Assembly: GCA_963664595.2 (NCBI GenBank)
Contig: CAXXOK010000002.1
Span: 1 to 64,000, forward strand
From: CAXXOK01 sp963664595
GTDB lineage: Bacteria > Bacillota > Clostridia > Christensenellales > Aristaeellaceae
Length of the DNA stretch: 64,000 bases
Direction of reading: 5' to 3'
Shown in pieces: positions 25,001 through 33,271 of this stretch; position 1 is the first letter of the stretch; the number at the start of each line of letters is the position of its first letter. Under the pieces are notes generated by a model that was not told the DNA's origin, did not search any database, and saw only the letters and a program-made list of their open reading frames with translations. A program made the position numbers and the translations under genes.

Positions 25001-26002
25001 ATGTTTCGTTATGCACACACCAACATCGTCGCCAAAGACGCCAAAAAGCTGATCGCGTTCTATAAAACCGCACTGCACTGCCAAAGCATCGGGGAGACGC
25101 GCGACCTGCGCGGGGACTGGCTGGACCGGCTCACGGGCCTGCCCGGCGCGCACATCACGGGTGAGCACCTGCTGCTGCCCGGCTACGGCGGCGAGCACCC
25201 GACGCTGGAAATCTTTCAGTACGACGCGCTTGCTGATGATTTGCCCCGCGCCATCAACCGCCCCGGTATCGCGCATCTCGCCTTTGCGGCCGATGATGTG
25301 GACGCGGCCCTTGCCGCTGTGATTGCGGCCGGCGGCGGCGCCGTGGGCGAACGGATTGCCTCGGATTATCCCGACGGGCGTACCCTGCACGCCGTGTATG
25401 CACACGACCCGGAGGGCAATATCATCGAGCTGCAAAGCTGGCAGAAGCCGGCCGAAACCGGGAAAAAGAAAAAAGCGCCCAAGCCGGTTCTTAAAACCGA
25501 ACGCCTGCTGCTGCGGGAAATGACCCCGGAGGATTACGGCGCGCTGGCCCTCATCCTGCAGGACGGCCAGACCATGACCGCCTACGAGGGCGCGTTTACC
25601 GACGAAGAAACCCACGAATGGCTGGTCCGGCAGCTGGACCGCTACCGGACGGACGGCTTCGGCCTCTGGGCCGTGATCCTGAAAGAAACCGGGGAGATGA
25701 TCGGCCAGGCGGGCCTCACCTGGCAGACGGTGGAAAACGAGCGTCTGCCGGAAATCGGCTACCTGTTCAACCGCGCCTACTGGCACCACGGCTACGCGGC
25801 GGAGGCCGCCGCCGCCTGCAAGCGCTATGCCTTTGAAACCCTCGGCTTTCCCGAGGTTTATTCCATCATCCGCGACAGCAACATACCGTCCATGAACGTG
25901 GCCATCCGCAACGGGATGAAAATCCGCAAGCGGTTTGTAAAGCACTACCGCGGCGTGGATATGCCGCACGTCCTGTTCAGCGTCCGGGCGGACGCGCGCT
26001 GA
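25001..26002 (+). CDS. Fusion of a glyoxalase-fold (VOC) domain and a RimJ-type GNAT
   Basis: 333 residues; GAGGAG 9 nt upstream. Residues 1-150 are a vicinal-oxygen-chelate domain (YAHTNIVAKDAKKLIAFY at the start; DPEGNIIELQSW at the end, with the metal-ligand Glu). A short Lys-rich linker (GKKKKAPKP) leads to residues 165-333, a RimJ/RimL-like GNAT (TERLLLREMTPEDY, GYLFNRAYWHHGYAAEA, DSNIPSMNVAIRNGM). Both domains look complete with no internal start needed, so this is a real fusion and not a frameshift. VOC proteins detoxify or sequester electrophiles and drugs; GNATs acetylate amines. A two-step resistance enzyme is possible but unproven. Confidence 0.85.
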   Translation: MFRYAHTNIVAKDAKKLIAFYKTALHCQSIGETRDLRGDWLDRLTGLPGAHITGEHLLLPGYGGEHPTLEIFQYDALADDLPRAINRPGIAHLAFAADDVDAALAAVIAAGGGAVGERIASDYPDGRTLHAVYAHDPEGNIIELQSWQKPAETGKKKKAPKPVLKTERLLLREMTPEDYGALALILQDGQTMTAYEGAFTDEETHEWLVRQLDRYRTDGFGLWAVILKETGEMIGQAGLTWQTVENERLPEIGYLFNRAYWHHGYAAEAAAACKRYAFETLGFPEVYSIIRDSNIPSMNVAIRNGMKIRKRFVKHYRGVDMPHVLFSVRADAR

Positions 26003-26020
26003 ACAGGACGGGTTCCTCTT

Positions 26021-26683
26021 TCACTCCGTTTTCACACCCGATACGGTCAGGCCAAAAAAGTCTATTTGCACCGCCGCGCAGGAAAGCGCGGAGCGATCCA
26101 GCAGCCTTCTCATTTCCGGTTCCGTGTACGATGCGTACAGCGAGGTGAGAAAGCCGGGCCGGATCTCCTTGGGTTTTGTGGTGAGATAGATCATCCATTT
26201 CAGCGCCGGATGAACATCCCGCCGCATATCGGAAACGCAGAACACGCCGCCCGGCCTGAGCACGCGGTGGATTTCGTTGAAAACCTTCACAGGGTCCTCC
26301 CACTCGTGCATGGATCCGTTGGAAAACACCCCATCAAACGAGGCATCGGCAAAGGGCATCGCCATCCCATTGCCCTCCGTATAGGTAACCCGCTCCCCCA
26401 GCCCGTATCCCTCCGCGTTTTTTTCGGCCAGCCGGATCATTTCCGGGCTGATTTCGCAGCCGGTGAGCGTCGCCTGCGGCGCTTTTGTCAGCAGTTCCAG
26501 CCCCACGTAACCGGGGCCCGGGCCGATCTCCAGCAGCCGTCCCTGGCCAAGCCCCTTGGCCAGAAAGGTATCGACGTTGTTCCAGCCCTTATCACGCATC
26601 CCTCTGGCAAACCGGTCGAAAACCTCCACGGTTACTGCATCCTGTATGCCTTCGTTCGTTTCGGGGATTCTCTGTTTCAGCAT
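26021..26683 (-). CDS. Class I SAM-dependent methyltransferase
   Basis: 220 residues with the UbiE/Methyltransf_11 signature: GRLLEIGPGPGYVGLEL (motif I, ~49-65), TGCEISPEMIRLAEKN (motif II), GNGMAMPFADASFDGVFS and LRPGGVFCVSDM. Acts on an unknown small molecule. Its start overlaps the end of the padR gene by 7 nt, so regulator and enzyme are translated together from the palindromic promoter at 27239. Confidence 0.88.
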   Translation of the reverse strand: MLKQRIPETNEGIQDAVTVEVFDRFARGMRDKGWNNVDTFLAKGLGQGRLLEIGPGPGYVGLELLTKAPQATLTGCEISPEMIRLAEKNAEGYGLGERVTYTEGNGMAMPFADASFDGVFSNGSMHEWEDPVKVFNEIHRVLRPGGVFCVSDMRRDVHPALKWMIYLTTKPKEIRPGFLTSLYASYTEPEMRRLLDRSALSCAAVQIDFFGLTVSGVKTE

Positions 26684-27222
26684 GGTTTTTCCTCCCTGAT
26701 CAGTTGTTGCAGGGCTTCCTCCGCCCAGATGAGCTCCGCATGGTAATGGTGTTCATGGTGGCTGAAGATGATGCCGACCATCGTTTTGCAGTCGTCCGGG
26801 ATATGCGCCAGCGTTTCGGTCCGATGTTTTTCGATGATCGCCAGGCTGTGGTTCAGCTTTTCCACGTAGCCTTGCAGCGCGCCGATCATCTCCGCGGATT
26901 CGAAGTGATCCGAAAAATAGAACAGAGCGTCTGTGGAAAAGGCGGGCCGGTAGTCCGCCTTCAGCAGCCCGGAAAGCATATTCCGGTATGCCGCCCGGCC
27001 CTGATCCGTGATCGTATACACGGTTTTTTCCGGCCTGCCGCCCGCCTTATCCCCGGCGGCATCCAGCAGGCCGTTGTCCGCCATCTTCCCCAGATGATAG
27101 TAAATCGTGGGCAGCTTGATCTGCGTAAAATCGGAAAGCTGTTCGGCGATTGTTTTTTTAATCTGATAACCGTGCTGGGGGCCGAACCGCTGGAGCAGGC
27201 CGAGAATATACAGGGGAATCAT
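26677..27222 (-). CDS. PadR-family transcriptional regulator
   Basis: 181 residues. The winged HTH occupies the first ~85 residues (LYILGLLQRFGPQHGYQIKKTI, LPTIYYHLGKMADNGLL, GRPEKTVYTITDQGR). The helical C-terminal ~95 residues resemble the dimerisation domain of Vir-subgroup PadR proteins. Repressors of this kind sense phenolics, drugs or metabolites. First gene of a two-gene operon with the methyltransferase, and immediately downstream of a long dyad that should be its own operator. Confidence 0.9.
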   Translation of the reverse strand: MIPLYILGLLQRFGPQHGYQIKKTIAEQLSDFTQIKLPTIYYHLGKMADNGLLDAAGDKAGGRPEKTVYTITDQGRAAYRNMLSGLLKADYRPAFSTDALFYFSDHFESAEMIGALQGYVEKLNHSLAIIEKHRTETLAHIPDDCKTMVGIIFSHHEHHYHAELIWAEEALQQLIREEKPC

Positions 27223-27238
27223 ACAATCCTTCCTTTCG

Positions 27239-27280
27239 AATAGTCAGTACTGAGTAATCATATACTCAGTACTGACTATT
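27239..27280. promoter_or_regulatory. Long perfect dyad upstream of padR (probable operator)
   Basis: Two perfectly complementary 18-nt arms (27239-27256 and 27263-27280) with a 6-nt spacer. Each arm itself contains the 10-bp palindrome TCAGTACTGA, at 27244-27253 and 27266-27275, 22 bp apart (two helical turns). This suggests two repressor dimers on one face of the DNA. Confidence 0.8.
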
Positions 27281-27417
27281 TGTCAAGTGTTATCCGGTTC
27301 CCGCATCACACTGAAAGGCAAAAACAGGTCCGGCATAAAATGTTTTTCCTGTGCAGGATTTTCAGCCGGTCGTCCGTTACATACGCAGAACATAGAATGG
27401 GAAAGAAGGGTTCTGCC

Positions 27418-28200
27418 TTGAAACGAACCATATCGATTTTGCTTTCGGCGGCGCTGGCGCTGTTCTCCGGGGCGGCCTGCGCGGTTGAAATTTCCACGGA
27501 TATCCTGCCCTCCTGCTATCGGTACCCGATCGTGGGCGCCAATATCATCTATGCCAACGCGCCGGTGCCCGTGTATGATTCGCCCTCCCTGTCCGGCACG
27601 GTGGTTGGATACGTGTCCCCCGACCAGGCTGTGCTCGCCGATCAGGTGGACTTTGACGCCGGAATGGTGTATATCCTGTATTATGACATCAACACGCAAA
27701 CGAACCGTGATTTTACAGCAAGCTCCCCTCAGGGCTGGGTTGAAGCCCGGTTCACCACCTTTTATACGGATATCTACTATCGATGGGTCGTTACCACCGA
27801 TACGCCCGGCAACCGCCTCAACCTGCGCTCCGGGCCCTCCGGCAGCAGCCCGTCGCTGGGCAAATACTATGCCGGCACGATTGTGCGCCAGCAGGAAGAG
27901 CCGCGAAACGGCTACATGAAGGTGAAGATCGGCCATATCATCGGCTATATGGCGACGGATTATCTGGCGTACGGCCTGTACACACCCAGCGCCGAGCTGC
28001 CGGAGCTGCGGGTAACCGCCGCTCAGGGCGCGGCGATCCACAAGCTGCCGGAGGCGGGTTCTGAGGTTGTAAAAACCGCGCCGCAGGATGCCGTTGTTAC
28101 GGTGCTTTCCGTACGCGACGACCCGTGGGTGCAGATCGTCTACGAGGGCGAAACCGGCTATACGCGGGGAACCACGCTATCGGAAACGCTATCGTACTAA
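27418..28200 (+). CDS. Exported protein with SH3-type repeats
   Basis: 260 residues from a TTG at 27418 (AAGAAGGG upstream), which puts a good signal peptide (KRTISILLSAALALFSGAA) at the N-terminus; an ATG 21 nt upstream has no ribosome site. Two or three bacterial SH3-like segments follow (ANAPVPVYDSPSLSGTVVGYV; NRLNLRSGPSGSSPSLGKYY; AAIHKLPEAGSEVV). The N-x-R-x-G-P-S motif in the second is typical of SH3b. Such proteins bind cell-wall or protein ligands outside the cell. No catalytic domain is attached. It ends at a terminator that carries an inserted element. Confidence 0.8.
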   Translation: MKRTISILLSAALALFSGAACAVEISTDILPSCYRYPIVGANIIYANAPVPVYDSPSLSGTVVGYVSPDQAVLADQVDFDAGMVYILYYDINTQTNRDFTASSPQGWVEARFTTFYTDIYYRWVVTTDTPGNRLNLRSGPSGSSPSLGKYYAGTIVRQQEEPRNGYMKVKIGHIIGYMATDYLAYGLYTPSAELPELRVTAAQGAAIHKLPEAGSEVVKTAPQDAVVTVLSVRDDPWVQIVYEGETGYTRGTTLSETLSY

Positions 28201-28215
28201 ACACGCCAATGAAAA

Positions 28216-28453
28216 AGAGCATCCGCACGATGGATGCTCTCAACCTGTCAAAGAACGTCTTCGGGTCGTTATCGCCGCTCGCTTCATAGCGCCTTGGGCG
28301 CTGTTCGCTCGCTTACCCCTTTGTTATAACGCAAGCCTTTGGGGTTCCACCCCAATCCCCGGCAAGGGTTTCACCCCTGCACCCTGACCAGGACTTTCAG
28401 CCCTGGACCCTTCTTTTTTAACAGTCTGAGAGCATCCGCACGATGGATGCTCT
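28216..28453. mobile_element. Small structured element inserted in a terminator, flanked by 25-bp direct repeats
   Basis: Identical 25-bp hairpins (AGAGCATCC ... GGATGCTCT) lie at 28216-28240 and 28429-28453. The left copy keeps an A-run on its outer side, the right copy a T-run on its outer side, as if one bidirectional terminator had been split with duplication of the hairpin. The 188 nt between contain three tandem small hairpins (on the minus strand, e.g. GGGTGCAGGGGTGAAACCC and GGGGTGGAACCCC), an AGCGCC..GGCGCT hairpin, and imperfect inverted ends (AACCTGTCAAAGAA / TTCTTTTTTAACAGTCTG). No coding capacity. It probably moves in trans like a MITE. Confidence 0.7.
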
Positions 28454-28472
28454 TTTCAGTAACCCTTTTTAT

Positions 28473-29249
28473 CTACAGCTGAATTTCGCCTTTCAGGTAG
28501 CACACCGCCTTGCCGCCGATCAGCACACGGTCGCCCTTATCCTCACAGTGCAGCAGGCCGCCGCGCTCGGACAGCTGTGCCGCCGCCATTCTGGTTTTCC
28601 CCAGGCGCTCGCTCCAAAACGGAATCAGCATGGTATGCGTGGAGCCCGTAACCGGGTCCTCGTCTATGCCCGTGCCCGGCGCGAAAAAGCGGGAAACAAA
28701 ATCAACCTCGTCACCTTTGGCCGTCACCACAAAACCCAGCGGCCCCGTGATTTTGGAAAGCTTGCCGTAATCGGGCTTCACGGCGCGCACCGCCGCCTCC
28801 GATTCCAGCAGCACCAGCAGATCCCTGTAAAAATAGGCTGGCGAAACGGCGATCCCCAGCGCTTCCGCCACCCCCTCCGGCATGGCGCACGGCGCGGGCT
28901 TGCGGCTGGGAAAATCCATCAGCAGCGCTTCGCCGGATTTCGTCACGGTCAGCGGCCCGCTCTGGCTTTGAAACCGCACGGTCTGCATACCCGGCTCCAT
29001 AAAGTGCATCAACACATAGGCGCTCGCCAGCGTGGCGTGGCCGCACAGATCGATCTCATCCACGGGCGTAAACCAGCGCAGGTTATACACATCGCCGTCC
29101 CGGTAGAAAAAAGCGGTTTCCGGCAGGTTGTTCTCCGCCGCGATCTTCTGCATCAGCGCGGCATCCAGCGGCCCCTCCAGCGGGCATACCCCGGCGGGAT
29201 TGCCCCGGAAAACCTCCTGTGCAAAAGCATCCACCACATAATATTGCAT
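28473..29249 (-). CDS. PhzF-family isomerase/epimerase-like protein
   Basis: 258 residues from the ATG at 29249 (GGGAGGGATAACT upstream). PhzF signatures: YYVVDAFAQEVFRGNPAGV at the N-terminus, AAENNLPETAFF (catalytic Glu region), LRWFTPVDEIDLCGHATLASAY and GIDEDPVTGSTHTML. Members of the DapF-like fold isomerise small metabolites; most are of unknown substrate. Monocistronic, divergent from the hydrolase at 29414, convergent with the SH3 gene. Confidence 0.93.
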   Translation of the reverse strand: MQYYVVDAFAQEVFRGNPAGVCPLEGPLDAALMQKIAAENNLPETAFFYRDGDVYNLRWFTPVDEIDLCGHATLASAYVLMHFMEPGMQTVRFQSQSGPLTVTKSGEALLMDFPSRKPAPCAMPEGVAEALGIAVSPAYFYRDLLVLLESEAAVRAVKPDYGKLSKITGPLGFVVTAKGDEVDFVSRFFAPGTGIDEDPVTGSTHTMLIPFWSERLGKTRMAAAQLSERGGLLHCEDKGDRVLIGGKAVCYLKGEIQL

Positions 29250-29329
29250 AGTTATCCCTCCCTGCGGTTGTTTTGTACATCCTACATGATGTTGCCCTGG
29301 CTGGCAAGCCCTTCTTTGCCGGGCGCTCG

Positions 29330-29358
29330 TTGCGTCCCGCGGCAGCATCTGGTACAAT
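29330..29358 (+). promoter_or_regulatory. Promoter of the 29414 gene
   Basis: TTGCGT (29330-29335), 17-nt spacer, TACAAT (29353-29358), 55 nt before the GTG start. Confidence 0.65.
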
Positions 29359-29413
29359 AGCGGAAAGATCGACGAAATCAATCAACAATTGCATGATTTA
29401 GGGAGGGATATCT

Positions 29414-31360
29414 GTGAAAAGTATTCGCAAGCCGCTGGCGGCTTTCCTATGCCTGGTAGTGCTCATGACCGGCGCGATGGGCCTCGCCTCGCTGTATCAA
29501 ACGGATTTCGGCAAGGTGGATGTCTCCGTATGGACCTTTGAAACGGACGGCGGCGACACCTGCGCCTACAAGCTGTATGTACCCCAAACGGCAACCGCGG
29601 CCAGCCCCGCCCCCGCCGTGCTGCTGTTCCACGGCTACCAGAACGACAAGGATACCTCCTCCACCTACGCGCTGGAGCTGGCGCGCCGCGGCATTGTCGC
29701 CATGTGCCTGGATGCATACGGCCACGGCGACACCACCGTGGGCATGAAGGCGCACGGCTACGCCACGCGCAAGCTGCCCGGCTGGGATAAAACGGTCACC
29801 GGCCCCGAACGCTTTTTAGTGATGATGAGCTTTTCCACCAACGATTTCTTCACGCTGGAGGGCGTGCCGCAAAGCAATCTGGATTCCTCCATGGGCGGCA
29901 GGCTGGCGCTCAGCGTGCTGTTAAAGCTGCCGTTTGTGGACGCGGACAGCATCGGCTTCACCGGGCACTCCATGGGCACCTGGGCCTCGTGGAGCATGGC
30001 GGCGTATTACCCGCAGCACAAGGCCGTGGTGCTGCAATGCGGCGAGCTGTTTCCGCAGCGTTATTATGACAGCGGCACGATCCAGTTCAACAACGTGCTG
30101 CTGCTCCAGGCCAAGTACGACGAGTTCAGCATGTTCATGGACTATACGCTGTCCACCGACGGCCTGATGGATACGCCGCTTCGCTACCACGATTTTGCTC
30201 TGCAGGACACGCCCATCGACTGGGATACCACCTACGGCGATTTTGCGGCCGGCACGGCGCGGCGCATACAGCTGCTGGAAAACGTTAACCACCGCCTGAC
30301 CACCGTAAGCCACGAGGGCATCGCCGCCACCATGGACTGGTTCTGCACAGCCTTCGGCATCAATCCCGGCATCTCCGCGGATAACCAGATCGGGCAGACA
30401 AAGGAGCTGTTTCTGCTCATCGGCACGCTGGCGGCCCTGCTCTCCACGCTACCGCTGATGCTGATGCTGCTAAAGCTCAGGTTCTTCGCCGCGGCGGCGC
30501 AGCCCGTGTCGGAAAACCCGGGTACACTGCTGCCCGCCAATCGCTGGTACCGCACGGCGCTGGTTTCCATCCTGATCTCGGCGGTCACCTATCCGTTCAT
30601 TACGCAGCTGGGGCACGGGCTGTTCCCCTACCCCGAAGGCGTTTTCCGCATGACAGTCGGCAACGGGATCCTCCTGTGGTTTTTCGTGCTGGCGCTCACC
30701 GCGCTGCTGATGCTCAGGCACTGGATGAAAAAGGGCGAGGGCCGCAGGCTGGGGGCTACGCTGTACGATCTGGGCGCGGCCACGGCGCAGCGGCCCGGCC
30801 GCCTGCCGTGGGCGATGATCGGGAAATCCGCGCTGATGGCGGTTCTCCTGTTTGTGTGGGTGTACGGCTGCGCGTTTTTGTTCCAGAAGCTCTGGCTGAT
30901 GGATTTCCGCTATGTGTGGCCTTTGTTCCGCCCGTTTAACAACACCATCCGGCTGGGGCAGTTCTTTGTGTACCTGCCGTTCTACCTGTTCTTCTTCCTG
31001 ATCAGCGGCGGGGTAAAGCTATTCGGGCAGCTGCGGCTCCCGCGCATCGCCAATCCCTTCAAAGAGCAGCTCGTGTGGTGGCTGAAAAGCGTCCTTGTGA
31101 TGCTGGGCGGCCTGCTGATCGTAGCGCTGGTCGAGTACATCCCGTTCTTCCTGGGCGCGGGGCCCGGCATGAACATCCTGTTCACCTCCACGTTCGGGGG
31201 GCCGATGATCTCGTTTTTGATTGTAATCATTCCGCAGTTCATCGTGCTGTTCTTCCTGGCGGTTTACTGCTACCGCAAGACGGGGCTTGTGTACATCGGC
31301 TCCATGCTGCTGTCGCTGCTGGGCTGCTGGGCGATGACCTCCGGATCCAGCTTCTTCTGA
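29414..31360 (+). CDS. Membrane-bound alpha/beta hydrolase
   Basis: 648 residues from a GTG (AGGGAGGGATATCT upstream). A signal-anchor helix (about 7-27) precedes an external alpha/beta-hydrolase domain (about 40-320) with LLFHGYQNDKD, LDAYGHGDT and the nucleophile elbow GHSMGTWAS. About eight hydrophobic helices fill 335-648. Proteins that combine a dienelactone-hydrolase-like ectodomain with a multi-helix tail are known in Clostridia but have no assigned function. It heads a run with a tautomerase and an ANT(6)-like gene. Confidence 0.8.
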   Translation: MKSIRKPLAAFLCLVVLMTGAMGLASLYQTDFGKVDVSVWTFETDGGDTCAYKLYVPQTATAASPAPAVLLFHGYQNDKDTSSTYALELARRGIVAMCLDAYGHGDTTVGMKAHGYATRKLPGWDKTVTGPERFLVMMSFSTNDFFTLEGVPQSNLDSSMGGRLALSVLLKLPFVDADSIGFTGHSMGTWASWSMAAYYPQHKAVVLQCGELFPQRYYDSGTIQFNNVLLLQAKYDEFSMFMDYTLSTDGLMDTPLRYHDFALQDTPIDWDTTYGDFAAGTARRIQLLENVNHRLTTVSHEGIAATMDWFCTAFGINPGISADNQIGQTKELFLLIGTLAALLSTLPLMLMLLKLRFFAAAAQPVSENPGTLLPANRWYRTALVSILISAVTYPFITQLGHGLFPYPEGVFRMTVGNGILLWFFVLALTALLMLRHWMKKGEGRRLGATLYDLGAATAQRPGRLPWAMIGKSALMAVLLFVWVYGCAFLFQKLWLMDFRYVWPLFRPFNNTIRLGQFFVYLPFYLFFFLISGGVKLFGQLRLPRIANPFKEQLVWWLKSVLVMLGGLLIVALVEYIPFFLGAGPGMNILFTSTFGGPMISFLIVIIPQFIVLFFLAVYCYRKTGLVYIGSMLLSLLGCWAMTSGSSFF

Positions 31361-31427
31361 AAATGACGGGGGTATTGCGGTTCCCGGCGTCGAATCCATG
31401 AAGGACAAAACCAAAGGAGGGTATACC

Positions 31428-31664
31428 ATGCCGCACGTAGTCATCAAAACCATCGCGGGCCCCTCGAAGGCCCAGCTGCAAAAAGCCGCCGAGCAGATTG
31501 CCGAGATCGTGAACCAGACGATGGGCAAGCCCAAGAAGTACATCTCCGTTTCCGTGGAGGAATATTCCTTCGGCGAATGGGAGGGCGTGTACAACGAGTG
31601 CGTAAAGGACAAGGATAACGTACTCGTGAAGCCCGGCTATACCAACCCCAAGACCTTTGAATAA
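31428..31664 (+). CDS. 4-oxalocrotonate tautomerase family protein
   Basis: 78 residues from the ATG at 31428 (AGGAGGGTATACC), which places the catalytic proline directly after Met, as the family requires. The sequence PHVVIKTIAGPSKAQLQKAA and the middle EIVNQTMGKPKKYISVSVEE match small tautomerases. Forms oligomers that ketonise enol acids. 67 nt after the hydrolase gene. Confidence 0.9.
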   Translation: MPHVVIKTIAGPSKAQLQKAAEQIAEIVNQTMGKPKKYISVSVEEYSFGEWEGVYNECVKDKDNVLVKPGYTNPKTFE

Positions 31665-31736
31665 ACCGTGCGGGCCGCGGGCAGAGGGTCCTGTTTCCCC
31701 TGTCCGCGGCCCTGCGCCGCAAACGGAGCGTACGCC

Positions 31737-32609
31737 ATGCAGCCGATTGTAAACCGGATTCTTTCCTTTGTGCAAGCCTGCGACGCGGTGACCGCGCTGA
31801 TCCTTATCGGCTCCCAGGCCCGGCAGGATCACCCGGCGGACGCGTTTTCCGACACGGACCTGATCCTGATCGTGAACGATACCGGCCGCTTTATCCATAC
31901 CGATGCGTGGCTCAGGGAGATCGGGGAGGCCCATATCTCCTTTACCGAGCCCACCATCGACGGCCAGCAGGAGCGGCGCGTGCTGTTTGACGGCGCGCAG
32001 GATGTCGATTTCGTCATCATGGAGGAGGCCGCCGCTTTGCGCGCGCTGGAAAGCGGCGAGGCCGCAAACATCCTTGGCCGGGGATACCGGGTGCTTGTCG
32101 CCAAGCGCGGCTTTGCCGTGCCCACAGCCGCGATTGCGCCCGTTTCCTCCTTTACGCCTGCCACCGAAGCGCAGTTCATCAGCACCGTGAACGATTTCTG
32201 GTATCACAGCGTCTGGGCCGCCAAAAAGCTGCTGCGCCGGGAGCTGTGGACGGCCAAGTTCTGCGTGGACGGCTATATGAAGCACAAGCTGCTGTGGATG
32301 GTGGAGCAGCACGAGCACGCCGTGCGCCGCTCCGGGGCCGATACCTGGTACGCGGGCCGGTTTATGGAGCGCTGGGCGCAGCCGGATGTGTTTGCCGCTA
32401 TTCAGCATACCTTTGCCCATTTTGAGCAGGCGGATATCGCCGCGGCACTGCTGGAAACCATGGCGCTGTTCAGGCGGCTGGCCGCGGCGGTAGCGGATGC
32501 CGCCGGGTTTGCTTACCCGGAGCACGCCGATCACTACGCCACGGCCTGGGTGCGGGAGCAGCTCGCACCGGTTGTCCCGGCCGCCGCAAAGGATGGTGAC
32601 ATGCCGTGA
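31737..32609 (+). CDS. Aminoglycoside 6-adenylyltransferase-like nucleotidyltransferase
   Basis: 290 residues from the ATG at 31737. ANT(6)/AadE-like features: ALILIGSQARQD at ~20-31 and FSDTDLILIV at ~37-46 (G-S and D-x-D of the polymerase-beta fold), VDFVIMEE, and the helical C-terminal half. ANT(6) enzymes adenylylate streptomycin. This is a divergent chromosomal member, so resistance should not be assumed. Its TGA overlaps the GTG of the response regulator (GTGA), so enzyme and two-component system are translationally coupled. Confidence 0.8.
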   Translation: MQPIVNRILSFVQACDAVTALILIGSQARQDHPADAFSDTDLILIVNDTGRFIHTDAWLREIGEAHISFTEPTIDGQQERRVLFDGAQDVDFVIMEEAAALRALESGEAANILGRGYRVLVAKRGFAVPTAAIAPVSSFTPATEAQFISTVNDFWYHSVWAAKKLLRRELWTAKFCVDGYMKHKLLWMVEQHEHAVRRSGADTWYAGRFMERWAQPDVFAAIQHTFAHFEQADIAAALLETMALFRRLAAAVADAAGFAYPEHADHYATAWVREQLAPVVPAAAKDGDMP

Positions 32610-33271
32610 ACTCCGTCCGTATTCTGCTCGTAGAGGACGATAAGATGATCGCCTCCGGCCTTCAATACGCGCTGGAGGCCGAGGGCTACGCCGTTACGCA
32701 CGCCGCCACCGTGGCCGCGGCCAAACAGCGGATTGCCGAAGGCGCGTTTGATCTGGCGGTGCTGGATATGCAGCTGCCCGACGGCCTGGGCTGGGATGTG
32801 CAAAACGCGCTCAAGGGCACGGATACCGCCGTGCTGTTTGTCACCGTGGTGGACGACGAGGGCGCGATGGTGCGGTCGCTGGAAAGCGGCGCGGATGATT
32901 ACATCGTGAAGCCCTTCCGGCTGCGGGTGTTGTTGGCGCGCGTTAAAAGCGTTCTGCGGCGGCGCGCGGAGGGCACCGGCGATACCCTGACCCTTGGGGA
33001 GGTCACGGTCAACCTGGCCCAAAGCACAGCCGCCGTCCGCGGCCGTCCGCTGGAGCTGACGGCGCTGGAATACCGGTTGCTGCTGCTGTTTGCCGCCCAC
33101 CCCGGCCAAACGCTGACGCGCGCGCAGATTTTGGACCGCCTGTGGGACGGCGCGGGCGACTTTGTGGAGGACAACACGCTGACGGTGTATATCAAGCGGC
33201 TGCGGCAAAAGCTGGGCGATGCCGCCGCCATCGAAACCGTGCGGGGGGTGGGCTACCGTGTGGATCCGTAA
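32606..33271 (+). CDS. OmpR-family response regulator
   Basis: 221 residues. Receiver domain with acidic pocket ED-D at 10-12, phosphoacceptor Asp54 in VLDMQLPDG and the conserved Lys in VKPFRL; a winged-helix DNA-binding domain fills ~125-221 (ELTALEYRLL, GAGDFVEDNTLTVYIKRLR). The size and spacing fit the BceR group. It overlaps its kinase gene by 14 nt. A likely target is the Bce-like ABC operon at 36627, whose promoter holds the matching dyad and phased direct repeats. Confidence 0.92.
   Translation: MNSVRILLVEDDKMIASGLQYALEAEGYAVTHAATVAAAKQRIAEGAFDLAVLDMQLPDGLGWDVQNALKGTDTAVLFVTVVDDEGAMVRSLESGADDYIVKPFRLRVLLARVKSVLRRRAEGTGDTLTLGEVTVNLAQSTAAVRGRPLELTALEYRLLLLFAAHPGQTLTRAQILDRLWDGAGDFVEDNTLTVYIKRLRQKLGDAAAIETVRGVGYRVDP

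Noticed and set aside
28241..28428. CRISPR-like array in the tandem GGG..CCC hairpins
   Set aside because: The units are only about 25 nt, differ from one another and have no spacers or cas genes nearby.
31737..32609. Acquired aminoglycoside-resistance cassette
   Set aside because: Base composition and overlap with the next gene match the local chromosome; no integron, IS or resistance-island features flank it.
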